From Saccharothrix sp. NRRL B-16348 (GTDB lineage Bacteria; Actinomycetota; Actinomycetes; Mycobacteriales; Pseudonocardiaceae), in contig NZ_LGED01000024.1 of the NCBI RefSeq assembly GCF_001280085.1, positions 93,822 to 157,821 on the forward strand: a DNA stretch of 64,000 nucleotides, in the 5' to 3' direction. A program made the position numbers and the translations under genes. The notes below the pieces were generated by a model. That model saw only the letters and a program-made list of their open reading frames with translations. It did no database searches and was not told where the DNA came from. Shown here piece after piece: positions 1 to 10,241 of this stretch. The first letter of the stretch is position 1, and each line of letters opens with the position of its first letter.

Positions 1-515
1 GTCAGCTCGAACGGGAACAGGTAGTCGGTGAACAGCGCCTCGCCGATGTTGACGACGTTGCCGCCGTTCTGCGTGTTCTGCGCGGCGAGGCCGACCGGCT
101 CGACGTCGGTCAGGGCGCGGGCGACCGAGGCGACCACGATGCCGGCGAAGCCGACGCCGATGACCGCCGCGGCGAGCCGCTGGCCGCGAAGCACCTCGAC
201 CACCGAGTCGGAGCTGTCCCGGCCGACCAGCATCAGCACGAACAGGAACAGCATCATGATCGCGCCGGTGTAGACGATGATCTGCACGAAGCCGAGGAAC
301 GGCGCCTGCTGGACCATGTAGAGCACGCCGAGGCTGAGCATGGTGAGCACCAGCCACAGCGCGGAGTGCACGGCGTTGCGCGCGAAGAGCATGCCCAGCG
401 CGCCGGCGAGGGCCAGCGGCCCCAGGACCCAGAACGCGACCGCCTCGCCGGTGGTGACGGTGTCGACCACGCGCTGGACCTCGTCGGGCTGCTGGAGCAG
501 GAACGAGAGGCTCAC
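1..515 (-). CDS. nuoJ: NADH-quinone oxidoreductase subunit J (partial, 3' end outside window)
   Basis: NuoJ is a membrane-arm subunit of proton-pumping complex I. The frame starts at a GTG at 515-513 that overlaps the nuoI stop codon as GTGA, and it stays open to the window edge, giving about 171 residues. The translation has the NuoJ pattern: several hydrophobic helices, the segment [20 protein letters not shown], and the family's conserved helix beginning at [17 protein letters not shown]. The stop codon and presumably nuoK to nuoN lie to the left of the window. The overlap implies translational coupling to nuoI. The identification is firm; only the C-terminus is missing. Confidence 0.96.
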   Translation of the reverse strand, partial: MSLSFLLQQPDEVQRVVDTVTTGEAVAFWVLGPLALAGALGMLFARNAVHSALWLVLTMLSLGVLYMVQQAPFLGFVQIIVYTGAIMMLFLFVLMLVGRDSSDSVVEVLRGQRLAAAVIGVGFAGIVVASVARALTDVEPVGLAAQNTQNGGNVVNIGEALFTDYLFPFEL

Positions 516-1078
516 TTGCCCGCCTCCTCGGGCCCGGTCTCCACGATCGCGCCGGCGGGGACACCGGCCTCGCGGGCCAGCCGCGGGCCGTTCACGTAGT
601 AGTCCTGCTCGTTCTCGCCGAGCCGCATCGGGTGCGGCGGCTGCTCCATGCCGGCGAGGAGGGGCGCGAGCAGGTCTTCCTTGGTGAAGATCAGCTTCTG
701 GCGGTCGTCGTCGGCCAGCTCGTACTCGTTGGTCATGGTGAGCGAGCGGGTCGGGCACGCCTCGATGCACAGGCCGCAGCCGATGCACCGCAGGTAGTTG
801 ATCTGGTAGTCCTTGCCGTAGCGCTCACCGGGCGAGTAGCGCTCGTCCTCGGTGTTGTCGCCGCCCTCGACGAAGATCGCGTCCGCCGGGCACGCCCACG
901 CGCACAGCTCGCAGCCGACGCACTTCTCCAGCCCGTCCGGGTGCCGGTTGAGCTGGTGGCGGCCGTGGAACCGCGGCGCGGTGACCTTCTTGACCTCGGG
1001 GTACTCCTCGGTGACGACCTTCTTGAACATCGTGCCGAAGGTGACGCCGAAGCCCTTGACGGGATCAAACACGCCCAT
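512..1078 (-). CDS. nuoI: NADH-quinone oxidoreductase subunit I (2x 4Fe-4S)
   Basis: NuoI carries the two tetranuclear iron-sulfur clusters (N6a and N6b) that pass electrons through the peripheral arm towards cluster N2. The 188-residue protein has two ferredoxin-type motifs, [12 protein letters not shown] and [12 protein letters not shown], each with CxxCxxCxxxCP spacing. The ATG at 1078 lies 14 bases inside the end of nuoH, and the stop overlaps the nuoJ start. This dense packing fits a single nuo transcript. Length is normal for the family. Confidence 0.98.
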   Translation of the reverse strand: MGVFDPVKGFGVTFGTMFKKVVTEEYPEVKKVTAPRFHGRHQLNRHPDGLEKCVGCELCAWACPADAIFVEGGDNTEDERYSPGERYGKDYQINYLRCIGCGLCIEACPTRSLTMTNEYELADDDRQKLIFTKEDLLAPLLAGMEQPPHPMRLGENEQDYYVNGPRLAREAGVPAGAIVETGPEEAGK

Positions 1079-2396
1079 CGCTGGCCTCCTTGTGTGAAGC
1101 TGCGGGTACCGCGGCCGGTTCCTGCGTCTGGTTCTCGGCGCCGGGCAGCTCGGCCACCCGCACCTGCCGGCGCGGCGGCGCCTTGGGCACCTTCAGGTCG
1201 AGCGGTGGCACCGGGTAGCCGCCGCCGGTGACCGGCACGGCGTCGGGGTCGTGCGGTTCCCGCTTGTCCGGCAGCAGGAACGCGATCAGCAGCACGACCG
1301 CGAGGAACGCGCCGATCACGATCAGCGCCGTGCTGGTGTCCAGCCCGCTGGAGGACTCCCACTCCTGGCGCAGGTAGCGCGCGAACGCCACCGCGACGAA
1401 CCAGACCAGCGCGATCGGGACCAGGAACTTCCAGCCGAGCCGCATGAACTGGTCGTAGCGCAGGCGGGGCAGCGTGCCGCGCAGCCAGATGAACAGGAAC
1501 AGGAAGCCGAGCGTCTTGACCACGAACCACAGCAGGCCGAACCAGCCGCTGTTGAGGAGGTGGTCGTCGCCGACGAACGGGAACCGCCAGCCGCCCAGGA
1601 ACAGCGTGGTGGCCAACGCCGAGACGGTCACCATGTTGACGTACTCGGCGAGGAAGAACAGCGCGAACTTCAGCGAGCTGTACTCGGTGTGGAAGCCGCC
1701 GACCAGCTCCGACTCGGCCTCGGGGAGGTCGAACGGCGCGCGGTTGGTCTCGCCGACCATCGAGCAGACGTAGATGAGGAAGCTGACCGGCAGCAGGTAG
1801 AAGTACCAGCCGCTGCTCTGCGCGTCGACGATGTCGGACGTGGACAGCGAGTGCGAGTGCATGACGACCGCGACGATCGACAGACCCATCGCGATCTCGT
1901 AGGAGATCACCTGCGCGGCCGAGCGCAGCGCGCCCAGCAGCGGGTACGGCGAGCCGGACGCCCAGCCCGACAGCACGATGCCGTACACGCCGAGCGAGGA
2001 GCAGGCCAGCACGACCAGCACGCCGACCGGCAGGTCGACCAGCTGCAGCGCGGTGCGCTCGCCGAAGATGGAGACCTCACCGCCGATCGGGATCACCGAG
2101 AAGGCGACGAACGCGGGGATGCACGAGATCACCGGCGCCAGGAAGAACACCCACTTGTCGGCCAGGACCGGGCGGATGTCCTCCTTGAACGCGAGCTTCA
2201 GGCCGTCGGCGAGCGACTGGAGCCAGCCGTTCGGTCCGACCCGGTTGGGTCCGGGACGCTGCTGCATCCTGGCCACGACCTTGCGCTCCCAGTTGATCAT
2301 GAACAGGGTCATGACCACGAGGAACGCGAAGATGCCGACGACCTTGACGATGATCAGCCAGAGCGGATCGTCGGCGAGGAGTTCTGCGGTGCTCAT
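1065..2396 (-). CDS. nuoH: NADH-quinone oxidoreductase subunit H
   Basis: NuoH is the membrane subunit that joins the peripheral and membrane arms and forms much of the quinone pocket. The 443-residue protein has about eight hydrophobic helices and the family signature regions [19 protein letters not shown] and [17 protein letters not shown] hydrophilic C-terminal tail of about 60 residues, rich in proline and charged residues, extends beyond the E. coli length; such tails are common in actinobacteria. The ATG at 2396 overlaps the nuoG stop as ATGA. Confidence 0.98.
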   Translation of the reverse strand: MSTAELLADDPLWLIIVKVVGIFAFLVVMTLFMINWERKVVARMQQRPGPNRVGPNGWLQSLADGLKLAFKEDIRPVLADKWVFFLAPVISCIPAFVAFSVIPIGGEVSIFGERTALQLVDLPVGVLVVLACSSLGVYGIVLSGWASGSPYPLLGALRSAAQVISYEIAMGLSIVAVVMHSHSLSTSDIVDAQSSGWYFYLLPVSFLIYVCSMVGETNRAPFDLPEAESELVGGFHTEYSSLKFALFFLAEYVNMVTVSALATTLFLGGWRFPFVGDDHLLNSGWFGLLWFVVKTLGFLFLFIWLRGTLPRLRYDQFMRLGWKFLVPIALVWFVAVAFARYLRQEWESSSGLDTSTALIVIGAFLAVVLLIAFLLPDKREPHDPDAVPVTGGGYPVPPLDLKVPKAPPRRQVRVAELPGAENQTQEPAAVPAASHKEASDGRV

Positions 2397-4843
2397 GCAA
2401 TGCCTCCGCTAGAGACGGCCACCACTGAGCCGTGGCCGGCGACGAGGTTGCGCCGCACGGTGACCGCACCCGAGTTGCCGGGCAGCCACACGACGCCGTC
2501 GGGCAGGTCGGCCGCCTCGACCGGCAGCACCACCTCGCCCCGATCGGTGGAGACGGTGATCTCGCCACCGAGGTCCACCCCCAGGTGCGCGGCGGTGGCG
2601 GCGGACAGCTTGGCCACCACCGGGCGCGCGGTGCCCGCCAGGTTCGGCTCGTCGTCCTGCAACGAGCCGTTGTCCAGGAGCCTGCGCCAGGTCGCGAGCA
2701 CGGCCTGGCCCGCCTTGGGCTGCGAGAGGAGCGGCGCGGGCACGGTCGGCGCGGACGCCGTCACGGTCGCGGCGCCCAGCCTCGCCAGGTCGGCCGCGGC
2801 GGCGGCCGGGGTCTGGGTGAACAGGTCCGCGTCCATCTCCACGGCCAGCGTGTCGAGCACCCGGCCGTCCGGCAGCGCGCCGGTGCCGTCGATCGTGGTG
2901 CCGAAGGGGCGCGGGCGGCCTTCCCAGTTCAGGTAGGTGCCCGCCTTCTCCACGGCCGGCGCGATCGGGAGCACCACGTCGGCGTGCGCGGTGACCGCGC
3001 TGTGCCGCAGCTCCAGGCTGACCACGAAACCGGCGAACTCCAGCGCGCGCTGGGCCAGCCCCGGGTCCGGCAGGTCGAACGGGTCGACACCGCCGACGAC
3101 CAGTGCGTCCAGCCCACCGCTCGCGGCGGCGACCAGGATGCCGTTGGTGTCGCGGCCCGCCTTCGCGGGCAGCGCGCCCGGCTCCAGGCCCCACGCCTGC
3201 TCGACCTCGGCCCGGGCCGCGTCGTCGCCGACCAGGCGACCGCCCGGCAGCAGCGTCGGCAGCAGACCGGCTTCCAGCGCGCCCCGCTCACCGGCGCGGC
3301 GCGGGATCCAGGCGACCTTCGCGCCGGTCCGCTCGGCCAGCGCGGCGACCGCGGAGAACAGGCCGGGCACCTCGGCGGCGCGTTCGCCGACCAGGATCAC
3401 CGAACCCGGCTTCGCCAGCTCGTCGACCACGTCGGCGGCGTGCTCGGGCAGCGCGTTCACCGCGGCGGGCTCGCCACCGGGCACGCACGCGAGCAGCACG
3501 CCGTTCGTCTTCTCCACCGCGGGCGTCGTGTACTGGCCCAGGTGGTAGACCTTCGTCCGCTTCGTGCGGGCCGCCTTGCGCAGCCGCAGGAACACGATCG
3601 GCGACTCCTCCTCCGGCTCGAACGCGACCAGCAGCGCGGCCGGCGCGGACTCGATGCCCGCGTAGGTGACGCCGCCGTTGTCGGGGTTCGTGCCGAGGAC
3701 CGCGCTGGTCAGGAACTCCAGCTCCTCCGCCGAGTGGGCGCGGGCGCGGAAGTCGACGTCGTTGGTGCGCAACGCGATCCGGGCGAACTTCGAGTACGCG
3801 TAGGCGTCCTCGACGGTGAGGCGACCGCCGGCCAGCACGCCGACGCCCCTGCCGTCACGCGCCTTCGCCAGGCCCTCGGCGGCGTGCTGCAGCGCCTCGG
3901 TCCAGGACGACTCGCGCAGCTCGCCGCTGGCCTGGTCGCGCACCAGCGGGCGGCGGATCCGGTCGCCCGCGGTGGCGTAGGTGAAGGCGAAGCGGCCCTT
4001 GTCGCAGGTCCACTCCTCGTTGACCTCGGGCGCGTCGCCCGCCAGCCGGCGCTGCACCTTGCCGCGCCGCCAGTCGGTGCGCGTCGAGCAGCCGGACGAG
4101 CAGTGCTCGCACACGCCGGGCGTCGACATCAGGTCGAACGGCCGGGCGCGGAACCGGTACGCGGCGCTGGTCAGCGCGCCCACCGGGCAGATCTGGATGG
4201 TGTTGCCGGAGAAGTAGCTCTGGAACGGCTTCTCCTCCGCGACACCGATCTGCTGCTGCGAGCCGCGCTCCAGCAGCTCGATGAACGGGTCGCCGGCGAT
4301 CTGCGCGGAGAACCGCGTGCAGCGCTGGCACAGCACGCACCGCTCGCGGTCCAGCAGGACCTGCGTCGAGATCGGGATCGGCTTCGGGAACGTCCGCTTG
4401 TGCTCGTGGAACCGCGAGTCCGCGCGGCCGTGCGCCAGCGCCTGGTTCTGCAGCGGGCACTCGCCGCCCTTGTCGCAGATCGGGCAGTCCAGCGGGTGGT
4501 TGATGAGCAGCAGCTCCATCACGCCCTGCTGCGCCTTGTCCGCCACCGGCGAGGTCAGCTGGGTCTTGACGACCATCCCGTCGGCGACCGTCATGGTGCA
4601 GCTGGCCTGCGGCTTCGGCATCGGCCGGCCGCCCATCTCCACCTCGACCAGGCACTGCCGGCAGGCGCCCGCGGGCTCCAGCAGCGGGTGGTCGCAGAAG
4701 CGCGGGATGACGGTGCCGAGCCGTTCCGCGGTGCGGATCAGCAGCTCGCCCTTGGGCGCGACGACCTCCACGCCGTCGATGACGAGCTTGACGTGGCCCT
4801 CCGGGACCACCAGCTCGGCTTTCTGTTCAGGGGCGATCGTCAT
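2393..4843 (-). CDS. nuoG: NADH-quinone oxidoreductase subunit G
   Basis: NuoG is the largest peripheral subunit of complex I. Its N-terminus has a 2Fe-2S domain ([20 protein letters not shown], with further Cys downstream), then the His-Cys region with [17 protein letters not shown] and the [10 protein letters not shown] 4Fe-4S motif. A molybdopterin-oxidoreductase-like fold follows, which is catalytically silent in complex I, and the C-terminus is dimethylsulfoxide-reductase-like. At 816 residues it is typical of actinobacteria. The ATG at 4843 overlaps the nuoF stop. The coding strand is clear despite long open frames on the opposite strand, which are GC artefacts. Confidence 0.97.
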   Translation of the reverse strand: MTIAPEQKAELVVPEGHVKLVIDGVEVVAPKGELLIRTAERLGTVIPRFCDHPLLEPAGACRQCLVEVEMGGRPMPKPQASCTMTVADGMVVKTQLTSPVADKAQQGVMELLLINHPLDCPICDKGGECPLQNQALAHGRADSRFHEHKRTFPKPIPISTQVLLDRERCVLCQRCTRFSAQIAGDPFIELLERGSQQQIGVAEEKPFQSYFSGNTIQICPVGALTSAAYRFRARPFDLMSTPGVCEHCSSGCSTRTDWRRGKVQRRLAGDAPEVNEEWTCDKGRFAFTYATAGDRIRRPLVRDQASGELRESSWTEALQHAAEGLAKARDGRGVGVLAGGRLTVEDAYAYSKFARIALRTNDVDFRARAHSAEELEFLTSAVLGTNPDNGGVTYAGIESAPAALLVAFEPEEESPIVFLRLRKAARTKRTKVYHLGQYTTPAVEKTNGVLLACVPGGEPAAVNALPEHAADVVDELAKPGSVILVGERAAEVPGLFSAVAALAERTGAKVAWIPRRAGERGALEAGLLPTLLPGGRLVGDDAARAEVEQAWGLEPGALPAKAGRDTNGILVAAASGGLDALVVGGVDPFDLPDPGLAQRALEFAGFVVSLELRHSAVTAHADVVLPIAPAVEKAGTYLNWEGRPRPFGTTIDGTGALPDGRVLDTLAVEMDADLFTQTPAAAAADLARLGAATVTASAPTVPAPLLSQPKAGQAVLATWRRLLDNGSLQDDEPNLAGTARPVVAKLSAATAAHLGVDLGGEITVSTDRGEVVLPVEAADLPDGVVWLPGNSGAVTVRRNLVAGHGSVVAVSSGGIA

Positions 4844-6120
4844 GCGTTAGCACCTGCCAACACCTGGGAGTTCTGGTCGCACAAGGCCAGGAACTCGTGC
4901 TTGAAGTACTTGATGCCGCTGGTGATCGGGCTGACCGCGCCGTCGCCGAGGGCGCAGAACGAGCGGCCCAGGATGTTGTCGCAGACGTCCAGCAGCGTGT
5001 CGATGTCACTGGCCGTGCCGTTGCCCGCCACCATCCGCTGCAGGATCTGCACCAACCAGTAGGTGCCCTCGCGGCACGGCGTGCACTTGCCGCACGACTC
5101 GTGCTTGTAGAACTCGGTCCACTTCATGACCGCCCACGGCACGGACACCGTCTCGTTGAAGATCTGCAACGCGGTGGTGCCCAGCATGGAGCCCGCCTCG
5201 GCCGCGCCCTCGAAGTCCAGCGGCACGTCCAGGTGCTCGGCGGTGAACAGCGGGGTCGACGAGCCGCCCGGCGTCCAGAACTTCAGCGGGATGCCGTCCT
5301 TCATGCCGCCCGCCATGTCCAGCAGCGTGCGCAGCGTGGTGCCCATCGGCGCCTCGTACTGGCCGGGGCGCTCCACGTGGCCGGACAGCGAGAAGATCTT
5401 CGGGCCCGGCGAGCGCTCCCGGCCCATGGTGCGGAACCAGTCAGCGCCGCCGTTGACGATGTAGGGCACGCTGGCGATCGTCTCGACGTTGTTCACCACG
5501 GTCGGCGAGGCGTACAGGCCCGCGGTCGCCGGGAACGGCGGCTTGAGCCGGGGCTGGCCGCGCTTGCCCTCCAGCGAGTCGAGCAGCGCCGTCTCCTCGC
5601 CGCAGATGTAGGCGCCCGCGCCCGCGTGCACGACCACGTCGAGGTCGAAGCCCGAGCCGAGGATGTCCTTGCCCAGGTAGCCCGCCTCGTACGCCTCGCG
5701 CACGGCCGCGTGCAGCCGGCGGATCACGTGCAGCACCTCGCCGCGCACGTAGATCGCGGCGAAGTTCGCCCGGATCGCGTACGAGGTGATGATGATGCCC
5801 TCGATCAGCGAGTGCGGGTCCGCCATCATCAGCGGGATGTCCTTGCAGGTGCCCGGCTCGCCCTCGTCGGCGTTGATGACGAGGTAGTGCGGCTTGCCGT
5901 CGCCCTGCGGGATGAAGCCCCACTTCATGCCCGTGGGGAAGCCCGCGCCGCCGCGACCGCGCAGGCCGGAGTCCTTGCACTGCTGGATCAGCTGGTCCGG
6001 GTGGGCCTTGAGCGCCTTGCGCAGCGCCGTGTACCCCTCCAGCTGCTCGTAGGTCTTCAGCGTCCACGAGCGCGGCGACAGCCAGCGCTTCGTCAGGACG
6101 GGAGTCAGGTTGTCGACCAC
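4840..6120 (-). CDS. nuoF: NADH-quinone oxidoreductase subunit F (NADH- and FMN-binding)
   Basis: NuoF is the entry point of complex I: it binds NADH and FMN and carries 4Fe-4S cluster N3. The 426-residue protein has the glycine-rich [15 protein letters not shown] segment that lines the nucleotide and FMN site, the [13 protein letters not shown] motif, and the cluster ligands [11 protein letters not shown] near residue 350. It follows nuoE after 15 bases and overlaps nuoG by four. This is the step at which the NADH/NAD+ ratio sensed by Rex would be relieved. Confidence 0.98.
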   Translation of the reverse strand: MVDNLTPVLTKRWLSPRSWTLKTYEQLEGYTALRKALKAHPDQLIQQCKDSGLRGRGGAGFPTGMKWGFIPQGDGKPHYLVINADEGEPGTCKDIPLMMADPHSLIEGIIITSYAIRANFAAIYVRGEVLHVIRRLHAAVREAYEAGYLGKDILGSGFDLDVVVHAGAGAYICGEETALLDSLEGKRGQPRLKPPFPATAGLYASPTVVNNVETIASVPYIVNGGADWFRTMGRERSPGPKIFSLSGHVERPGQYEAPMGTTLRTLLDMAGGMKDGIPLKFWTPGGSSTPLFTAEHLDVPLDFEGAAEAGSMLGTTALQIFNETVSVPWAVMKWTEFYKHESCGKCTPCREGTYWLVQILQRMVAGNGTASDIDTLLDVCDNILGRSFCALGDGAVSPITSGIKYFKHEFLALCDQNSQVLAGANA

Positions 6121-6135
6121 GTCAGCTCCCCCTAC

Positions 6136-6858
6136 CTACTTCTTCTCCGGCAGCGGCGGGAACTCCGCGTTGTCCGGCATGGCCGGCGCGGTCCAGCCGC
6201 GTTCCGCGGCGATCTTGGCCCCGCGCACCGTCTCCGGCGCGGCCGACGGGCCGTCCAGGTCCGCGTCCCGGCCCTCGAAGAACCCGGCCAGCTGCAGCTC
6301 GGCCTGGCGGAAGTCGGTCAGCGGCGCGCCCCGCGTCGGGTGGGGTTTCTCCCCCGCCTGCAAGGACTTCACCAGCTCCAGCGCGCCGTCCGGCGTCTGG
6401 TTGTCGAAGTACTCGTAGTTGACCTGCAGCACCGGGCCGAGGTCGCAGGCCGCCAGGCACTCGGCGTGCTCCAGCGTGATCGAGCCCGGCGCGCCCGGCT
6501 CGCCCGCGGTCTCCTCGTGGCCGACGTCCAGGTGGTCCTTGAGCGTGGCGTAGATCGCGTCACCGCCGAGCGCGGCGCACAGCGTGTTCGTGCAGACGCT
6601 CACCAGGTGCTCGCCGCACGGGCGGCGCTTGTACATGGTGTAGAACGTCGCGACCGCGCTGACCTCGGCGTTGGCCAGGTCGAGCTGGTCGGCGCAGAAC
6701 GTGATGCCGGCCTGGCTGACGTACCCCTCGACCGACTGCACGAGGTGCAGCATCGGCAGCAGGGCCGACCGCGGCTGCGGGTAGCGCGCGATGATCGCCT
6801 GCGCCTTGTCCACGATGGACTGGTCGAAGAGGTCGGTCGGTTCTTGCGTCTGCGTCAT
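6136..6858 (-). CDS. nuoE: NADH-quinone oxidoreductase subunit E (2Fe-2S)
   Basis: NuoE is the 24-kDa thioredoxin-fold partner of NuoF and holds 2Fe-2S cluster N1a. The ligands are visible as CTNTLC (Cx4C) and CLAACD (Cx3C). At 240 residues it is longer than the E. coli protein because of a hydrophilic C-terminal extension of about 70 residues after the cluster domain, as in other actinobacteria. The ATG overlaps the nuoD stop by four bases. Confidence 0.97.
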   Translation of the reverse strand: MTQTQEPTDLFDQSIVDKAQAIIARYPQPRSALLPMLHLVQSVEGYVSQAGITFCADQLDLANAEVSAVATFYTMYKRRPCGEHLVSVCTNTLCAALGGDAIYATLKDHLDVGHEETAGEPGAPGSITLEHAECLAACDLGPVLQVNYEYFDNQTPDGALELVKSLQAGEKPHPTRGAPLTDFRQAELQLAGFFEGRDADLDGPSAAPETVRGAKIAAERGWTAPAMPDNAEFPPLPEKK

Positions 6859-8225
6859 CGGTCACAACCACCCATCACCGGGTCGATAGAGGCCACCGAC
6901 GCGATGACGTCGGCGACCATGCCGCCCTCGCACATCGCGGGCATCGACTGGAGGTTCACGAAGCTGGGTTCGCGCACGTGCACGCGCATCGGCCGGGTGC
7001 CGCCGTCGGAGACCACGTGGTAGCCCAGCTCACCGCGCGGCGACTCGATCGGCACGTACACCTGGCCGGCCGGCACCGCGAAGCCCTCGGTCACCAGCTT
7101 GAAGTGGTGGATCAGGGACTCCATGGACTGGCTCATGATCTTGCGGACGTGCTCCAGCGAGTTGCCCATGCCGTCCGCGCCGATGGTCAGCTGCGCGGGC
7201 CACGCGATCTTGGCGTCCTCCACCATGACCGGGCCGGGCGTCAGGTTGTCCACGGCCTGCCGGACGATCCGCAGCGACTGGTGGATCTCCTCCACCCGCA
7301 GCAGGTAGCGGGCGTACGCGTCGGCGGCGTTCGAGGTGGGCACGTCGAACTCGTAGTTCTCGTAACCGCTGTAGGGCTCGACCTTGCGCAGGTCCCACGG
7401 CAGGCCGGCGGAGCGCAGGATCGGGCCGGTGATGCCGAGCGCCAGGCACGCGTCCACCGGCAGGTAGCCGATGCCCGCGAGGCGGTTGCGCCAGATCGGC
7501 TGGCCCGTCAGCAGCTTGTCGTAGTCCGGCAGCCGGGAGTCCATCACCTTGATGAAGTCCTTGATCTTCTGCTCGGCGCCGTCCGGCAGATCCTGCGCCA
7601 GGCCGCCGGGCCGGATGAACGCGTGGTTCATCCGCAGACCGGTGAGGAACTCCAGCAGGTGCAGGACCTCTTCGCGCTCGCGGAAGCCCGCGGTCATGCC
7701 GGTCAGCGCGCCCAGCTCCATGCCGCCGGTGGCCAGCGCCACCAGGTGCGAGCTGATCCGGTTGAGCTCCATGAGCAGCACCCGGATCGTCTGCGCCCGC
7801 TGCGGGACGGTGACGCCGAGCAGCTTCTCGACCGACATGCAGTACGCGGCCTCGTTGTGCAGCGGGGCCAGGTAGTCCATGCGCGTCACGAACGTGACGC
7901 CCTGGGTCCAGTTGCGGTACTCGACGTTCTTCTCGATGCCGGTGTGCAGGTAGCCGATGACGCTGCGGGCCTGGGTGACGGTCTCGCCCTCCAGCTCCAG
8001 CACCAGGCGCAGCACGCCGTGCGTGGACGGGTGCTGCGGGCCCAGGTTCATGACGATGCGCTCGTCACCCGCGGCCTCGGCCAGCACCTCGTCCCAGTCG
8101 CCGCCGGTCACCGTGTAGACGGTGCCCTCGGTCGTCTCGCGCGAGCTCGCGTCGTACGGGTCGCTCTCGCGGCCGGTGGCACTCGTGTCGGTGCCGGTGG
8201 TCACGTCGGAAAGTCGCTCGGTCAT
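6855..8225 (-). CDS. nuoD: NADH-quinone oxidoreductase subunit D
   Basis: NuoD is the 49-kDa homologue that lines the quinone-binding cavity next to NuoB. The start chosen is the ATG at 8225, which overlaps the nuoC stop as ATGA and gives 456 residues. The frame is open further upstream, but that would run deep into nuoC. Signature segments include [32 protein letters not shown] and [14 protein letters not shown]. The N-terminal 50 residues are hydrophilic and variable. Confidence 0.97.
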   Translation of the reverse strand: MTERLSDVTTGTDTSATGRESDPYDASSRETTEGTVYTVTGGDWDEVLAEAAGDERIVMNLGPQHPSTHGVLRLVLELEGETVTQARSVIGYLHTGIEKNVEYRNWTQGVTFVTRMDYLAPLHNEAAYCMSVEKLLGVTVPQRAQTIRVLLMELNRISSHLVALATGGMELGALTGMTAGFREREEVLHLLEFLTGLRMNHAFIRPGGLAQDLPDGAEQKIKDFIKVMDSRLPDYDKLLTGQPIWRNRLAGIGYLPVDACLALGITGPILRSAGLPWDLRKVEPYSGYENYEFDVPTSNAADAYARYLLRVEEIHQSLRIVRQAVDNLTPGPVMVEDAKIAWPAQLTIGADGMGNSLEHVRKIMSQSMESLIHHFKLVTEGFAVPAGQVYVPIESPRGELGYHVVSDGGTRPMRVHVREPSFVNLQSMPAMCEGGMVADVIASVASIDPVMGGCDR

Positions 8226-8962
8226 GAGTAGGACCGCCTCTGGTCTGGCGGGGGGATCTCCGCGCCCTTGTACTCCACCGGGATGCCGCCGAGCGGGTAG
8301 TCCTTGCGCTGCGGGTGGCCGTCCCAGTCGTCCGGCATGAGGATCCGGGTCAACCCCGGGTGGCCGTCGTAGACGATGCCGAACATGTCCCAGGTCTCGC
8401 GCTCCTGCCAGTCCGCGGTCGGGTAGACCGAGACCACGCTGGGCATGTGCGCGTCGTCCACGTCGACCGCGACCTCCAGCCGGATGCGCCGGCGGTAGGT
8501 CATCGACGTCAGGTGGTAGACGGAGTGCAGCCGCTGCGGCGCGTCGGCGCCGTAGTCCACACCGGACACCGAGCTGCACAGCTCGAACCGCAGCGCCGGG
8601 TCGTCGCGCAGGATGCGCGCCACGTCGACCAGGTTGTCGCGGCGCAGGAAGAAGGTGATCTCGCCGCGGTCGACGGTGATCTGCTGGACGGTGTCGGCGG
8701 GCAGGCCCTGCTCGCGGATCGCGGCCAGCAGCTCGTCGGCGACCTCGTCGAACCAGCCGCCGTAGGGCCGCTCGGACGGCGCGGCGACGTGGGCGGGCAG
8801 CCGCAGGCCGCCGAAGCCGGAGGTGTCGCCGGTGCCGGAGATGCCGAACATCCCCTTGCGGGCCTTGCCCGCCACGATCGGCGCCTTCTCCTCCGCGCCG
8901 GCGGGCTCGACGCCCTCCACGGCGCGCTCGGCGCTGGAACCAATGTCCCCTGGCTCGGTCAT
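8222..8962 (-). CDS. nuoC: NADH-quinone oxidoreductase subunit C
   Basis: NuoC is the 30-kDa peripheral subunit, separate from NuoD here as in most bacteria outside the enterics. The signature is [20 protein letters not shown] followed by RKDYPLGG near the C-terminus. I place the start at the ATG at 8962 ([10 protein letters not shown]), seven bases after the nuoB stop. An upstream in-frame start at 8983 would overlap nuoB by 14 bases. The first 80 residues are a low-similarity extension rich in Glu, Ala and Gly. Confidence 0.95.
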   Translation of the reverse strand: MTEPGDIGSSAERAVEGVEPAGAEEKAPIVAGKARKGMFGISGTGDTSGFGGLRLPAHVAAPSERPYGGWFDEVADELLAAIREQGLPADTVQQITVDRGEITFFLRRDNLVDVARILRDDPALRFELCSSVSGVDYGADAPQRLHSVYHLTSMTYRRRIRLEVAVDVDDAHMPSVVSVYPTADWQERETWDMFGIVYDGHPGLTRILMPDDWDGHPQRKDYPLGGIPVEYKGAEIPPPDQRRSYS

Positions 8963-8969
8963 CGGGTGC

Positions 8970-9518
8970 TCACTTCTTCGCAAAGCGCTCGGAGGACGGG
9001 ATCAGGGCCGTCCGGTGGCCGGAGTCGGCCAGCAGCGCGGCCCGGTTCGCCCCGAGCGGCTCGTCCATGATCTTCGCGTGGATCTTGAGGATCGCGTCGA
9101 TCAGCATCTCCGGCCGCGGCGGGCAGCCGGGCAGGTACATGTCGACCGGCACGACGTGGTCCACGCCCTGCACGACCGCGTAGTTGTTGAACATGCCGCC
9201 GCTGGAGGCGCACACACCCATGGCCAGCACCCAGCGCGGCTCGGGCATCTGGTCGTAGATCTGCCGCAGCACCGGCGCCATCTTGTTGGTCACCCGGCCC
9301 GCGACGATCATCAGGTCCGCCTGGCGCGGCGAGGCGCGGAAGACCTCCATGCCGAACCGCGCGAGGTCGTAGCGCGGACCGCCGGTGGTCATCATCTCGA
9401 TCGCGCAGCAGGCCAGGCCGAAGGTGGCCGGCCACAGCGAGGACTTGCGGGTCCAGTTGACCAGCTTCTCCACGCTGGCGAGCAGGATGCCGTTCGGGAG
9501 CTTCTCTTCGAGACCCAC
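8970..9518 (-). CDS. nuoB: NADH-quinone oxidoreductase subunit B (cluster N2)
   Basis: NuoB carries the terminal 4Fe-4S cluster N2, which hands electrons to menaquinone. The 182-residue protein shows the adjacent cysteines of [11 protein letters not shown], the [16 protein letters not shown] segment and the last ligand in PGCPPRPE. It lies 12 bases downstream of nuoA. Length and motif spacing are normal. Confidence 0.98.
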   Translation of the reverse strand: MGLEEKLPNGILLASVEKLVNWTRKSSLWPATFGLACCAIEMMTTGGPRYDLARFGMEVFRASPRQADLMIVAGRVTNKMAPVLRQIYDQMPEPRWVLAMGVCASSGGMFNNYAVVQGVDHVVPVDMYLPGCPPRPEMLIDAILKIHAKIMDEPLGANRAALLADSGHRTALIPSSERFAKK

Positions 9519-9530
9519 TGGTCTTCCCCC

Positions 9531-9896
9531 TCAGTTCCAGTCGAGGCCGCCGCGACGCCACACGTAGGCGTACGCGAAGCCGACCGTCGCGACGAACAGT
9601 GCGATCTCCACCAGGCCGAACAGGCCGAGCCGGTCCGCGGAGACCGCGAAGGGGTAGAGGAACACCATTTCGATGTCGAACAGGATGAACAGCATCGCCG
9701 TGAGGTAGTAGGCGACCGGCATGCGGCCACCGCCCACCACGGGTTGCGGCGACGGCTCGATGCCGCACTCGTAGGCGTCGAGCTTCGCGCGGTTGTAGCG
9801 GCGGGGACCGATGTACGGCGCGGCCGTCACCGAGAACAGCGCGAAGGCCCCGGCGAGGACGAACATCAATACGAGGGGGAGGTAAGGGTCCAGCAC
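9531..9896 (-). CDS. nuoA: NADH-quinone oxidoreductase subunit A
   Basis: NuoA is a small three-helix membrane subunit and the first gene of the nuo operon. The likely start is the GTG at 9896-9894 (VLDPYLPLVLM), with AAGGA about nine bases upstream. An in-frame ATG at 9935 would add a charged 13-residue head unlike the family. The conserved segments are KLDAYECGIEP and FDIEMVFLYPFAV. The product is 121 residues. The leader upstream holds the Rex operators. Confidence 0.95.
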   Translation of the reverse strand: MLDPYLPLVLMFVLAGAFALFSVTAAPYIGPRRYNRAKLDAYECGIEPSPQPVVGGGRMPVAYYLTAMLFILFDIEMVFLYPFAVSADRLGLFGLVEIALFVATVGFAYAYVWRRGGLDWN

Positions 9897-9981
9897 TCTC
9901 CGTCGTCCTTTCCTCGCGTCGCGGTGGTGGTGCACCGCCGACCGTTGCGCACCCTAAAGGGTGTTCTTGCGGCCTCCGGAG

Positions 9982-9997
9982 GTTAGGCGTGCCTAAC
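9982..9997. promoter_or_regulatory. iron-box-like palindrome in nuo leader
   Basis: GTTAGGC-GT-GCCTAAC is a perfect 7+2+7 inverted repeat. The core TTAGG-N4-CCTAA matches the inner part of the IdeR/DmdR (DtxR family) iron box. The outer TTAGG of the 19-base consensus is only GGAGG here, so the match is partial. Complex I is very rich in iron-sulfur clusters, so iron control would make sense. This is a hypothesis. Confidence 0.45.
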
Positions 9998-10011
9998 AAT
10001 CCGCAGGTCGC

Positions 10012-10029
10012 TTGTGAAACACTTCACAA
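10012..10029. promoter_or_regulatory. Rex operator 1 of nuo
   Basis: TTGTGAAACACTTCACAA is a perfect inverted repeat with a four-base spacer; the flanking C and G extend the arms to eight bases. It matches the Rex operator consensus TTGTGAA-N4-TTCACAA known from Streptomyces. The rex gene is in this window at 56643-57398. High NADH would release Rex and raise nuo expression. Confidence 0.9.
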
Positions 10030-10043
10030 GGCATCTCAGCCGG

Positions 10044-10061
10044 TTGTGAACTGATTCACAA
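10044..10061. promoter_or_regulatory. Rex operator 2 of nuo
   Basis: TTGTGAACTGATTCACAA is a second perfect match to the Rex operator. Its centre is 32 bp from that of operator 1, about three helical turns, so two Rex dimers would sit on the same face of the DNA. It begins 12 bases downstream of the -10-like TACACT. Confidence 0.9.
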
Positions 10062-10073
10062 GACCTGAGGGTC

Positions 10074-10079
10074 AGTGTA
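10074..10079 (-). promoter_or_regulatory. -10-like hexamer of nuo promoter
   Basis: TACACT on the minus strand fits the actinobacterial TANNNT -10 pattern. It would start transcription near 10067, just before Rex operator 2. No good -35 hexamer is visible 16-18 bases upstream. The same arrangement, a -10 then 12 bases then a Rex site, occurs at menJ. Confidence 0.4.
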
Positions 10080-10195
10080 GAACGTCACACAGAGGCGTGA
10101 CGGGCACCCCCAGCATATGCGCTGACCTGCACTTTCTCGGTGCAGATCAACAGTTGGAAGACCCGTCCGTGAACGGGAGCACACCGAAAACGAAA

Positions 10196-10221
10196 CAGCG
10201 CCGACTCCCAAGTCGGCGCTG
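10196..10221 (-). terminator. rho-independent terminator of menJ
   Basis: An 11-bp perfect stem (CAGCGCCGACT / AGTCGGCGCTG) with a four-base loop is followed on the minus strand by a U-rich run (TTTCGTTTTC). It lies 20 bases after the menJ stop and separates menJ from the nuo promoter region. Confidence 0.85.
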
Positions 10222-10241
10222 CGTCGGTTAGCGGAGGCCCG

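Larger units (their letters stand above)
9897..10195 (-). promoter_or_regulatory. nuo operon leader and control region
   Basis: No gene is visible in this stretch between nuoA and the menJ terminator. Read on the minus strand it holds, in order, an inverted repeat CGTCAC-N8-GTGACG (10083-10102), a -10-like TACACT (10079-10074), two perfect Rex operators, an iron-box-like palindrome (9982-9997), and the nuoA ribosome binding site. A second possible -10 (TAGGCA) lies inside the iron-box-like palindrome, about 17 bases after a TTCACA in the left Rex site. The individual sites are listed separately. Confidence 0.7.

Noticed and set aside
2432..5062. 876-residue open frame opposite nuoG and nuoF
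   Set aside because: It is rich in Arg, Ala, Gly and Gln with no recognisable domain, and the nuo genes on the other strand are certain. It is a GC-skew artefact, as are the many other long antisense frames.
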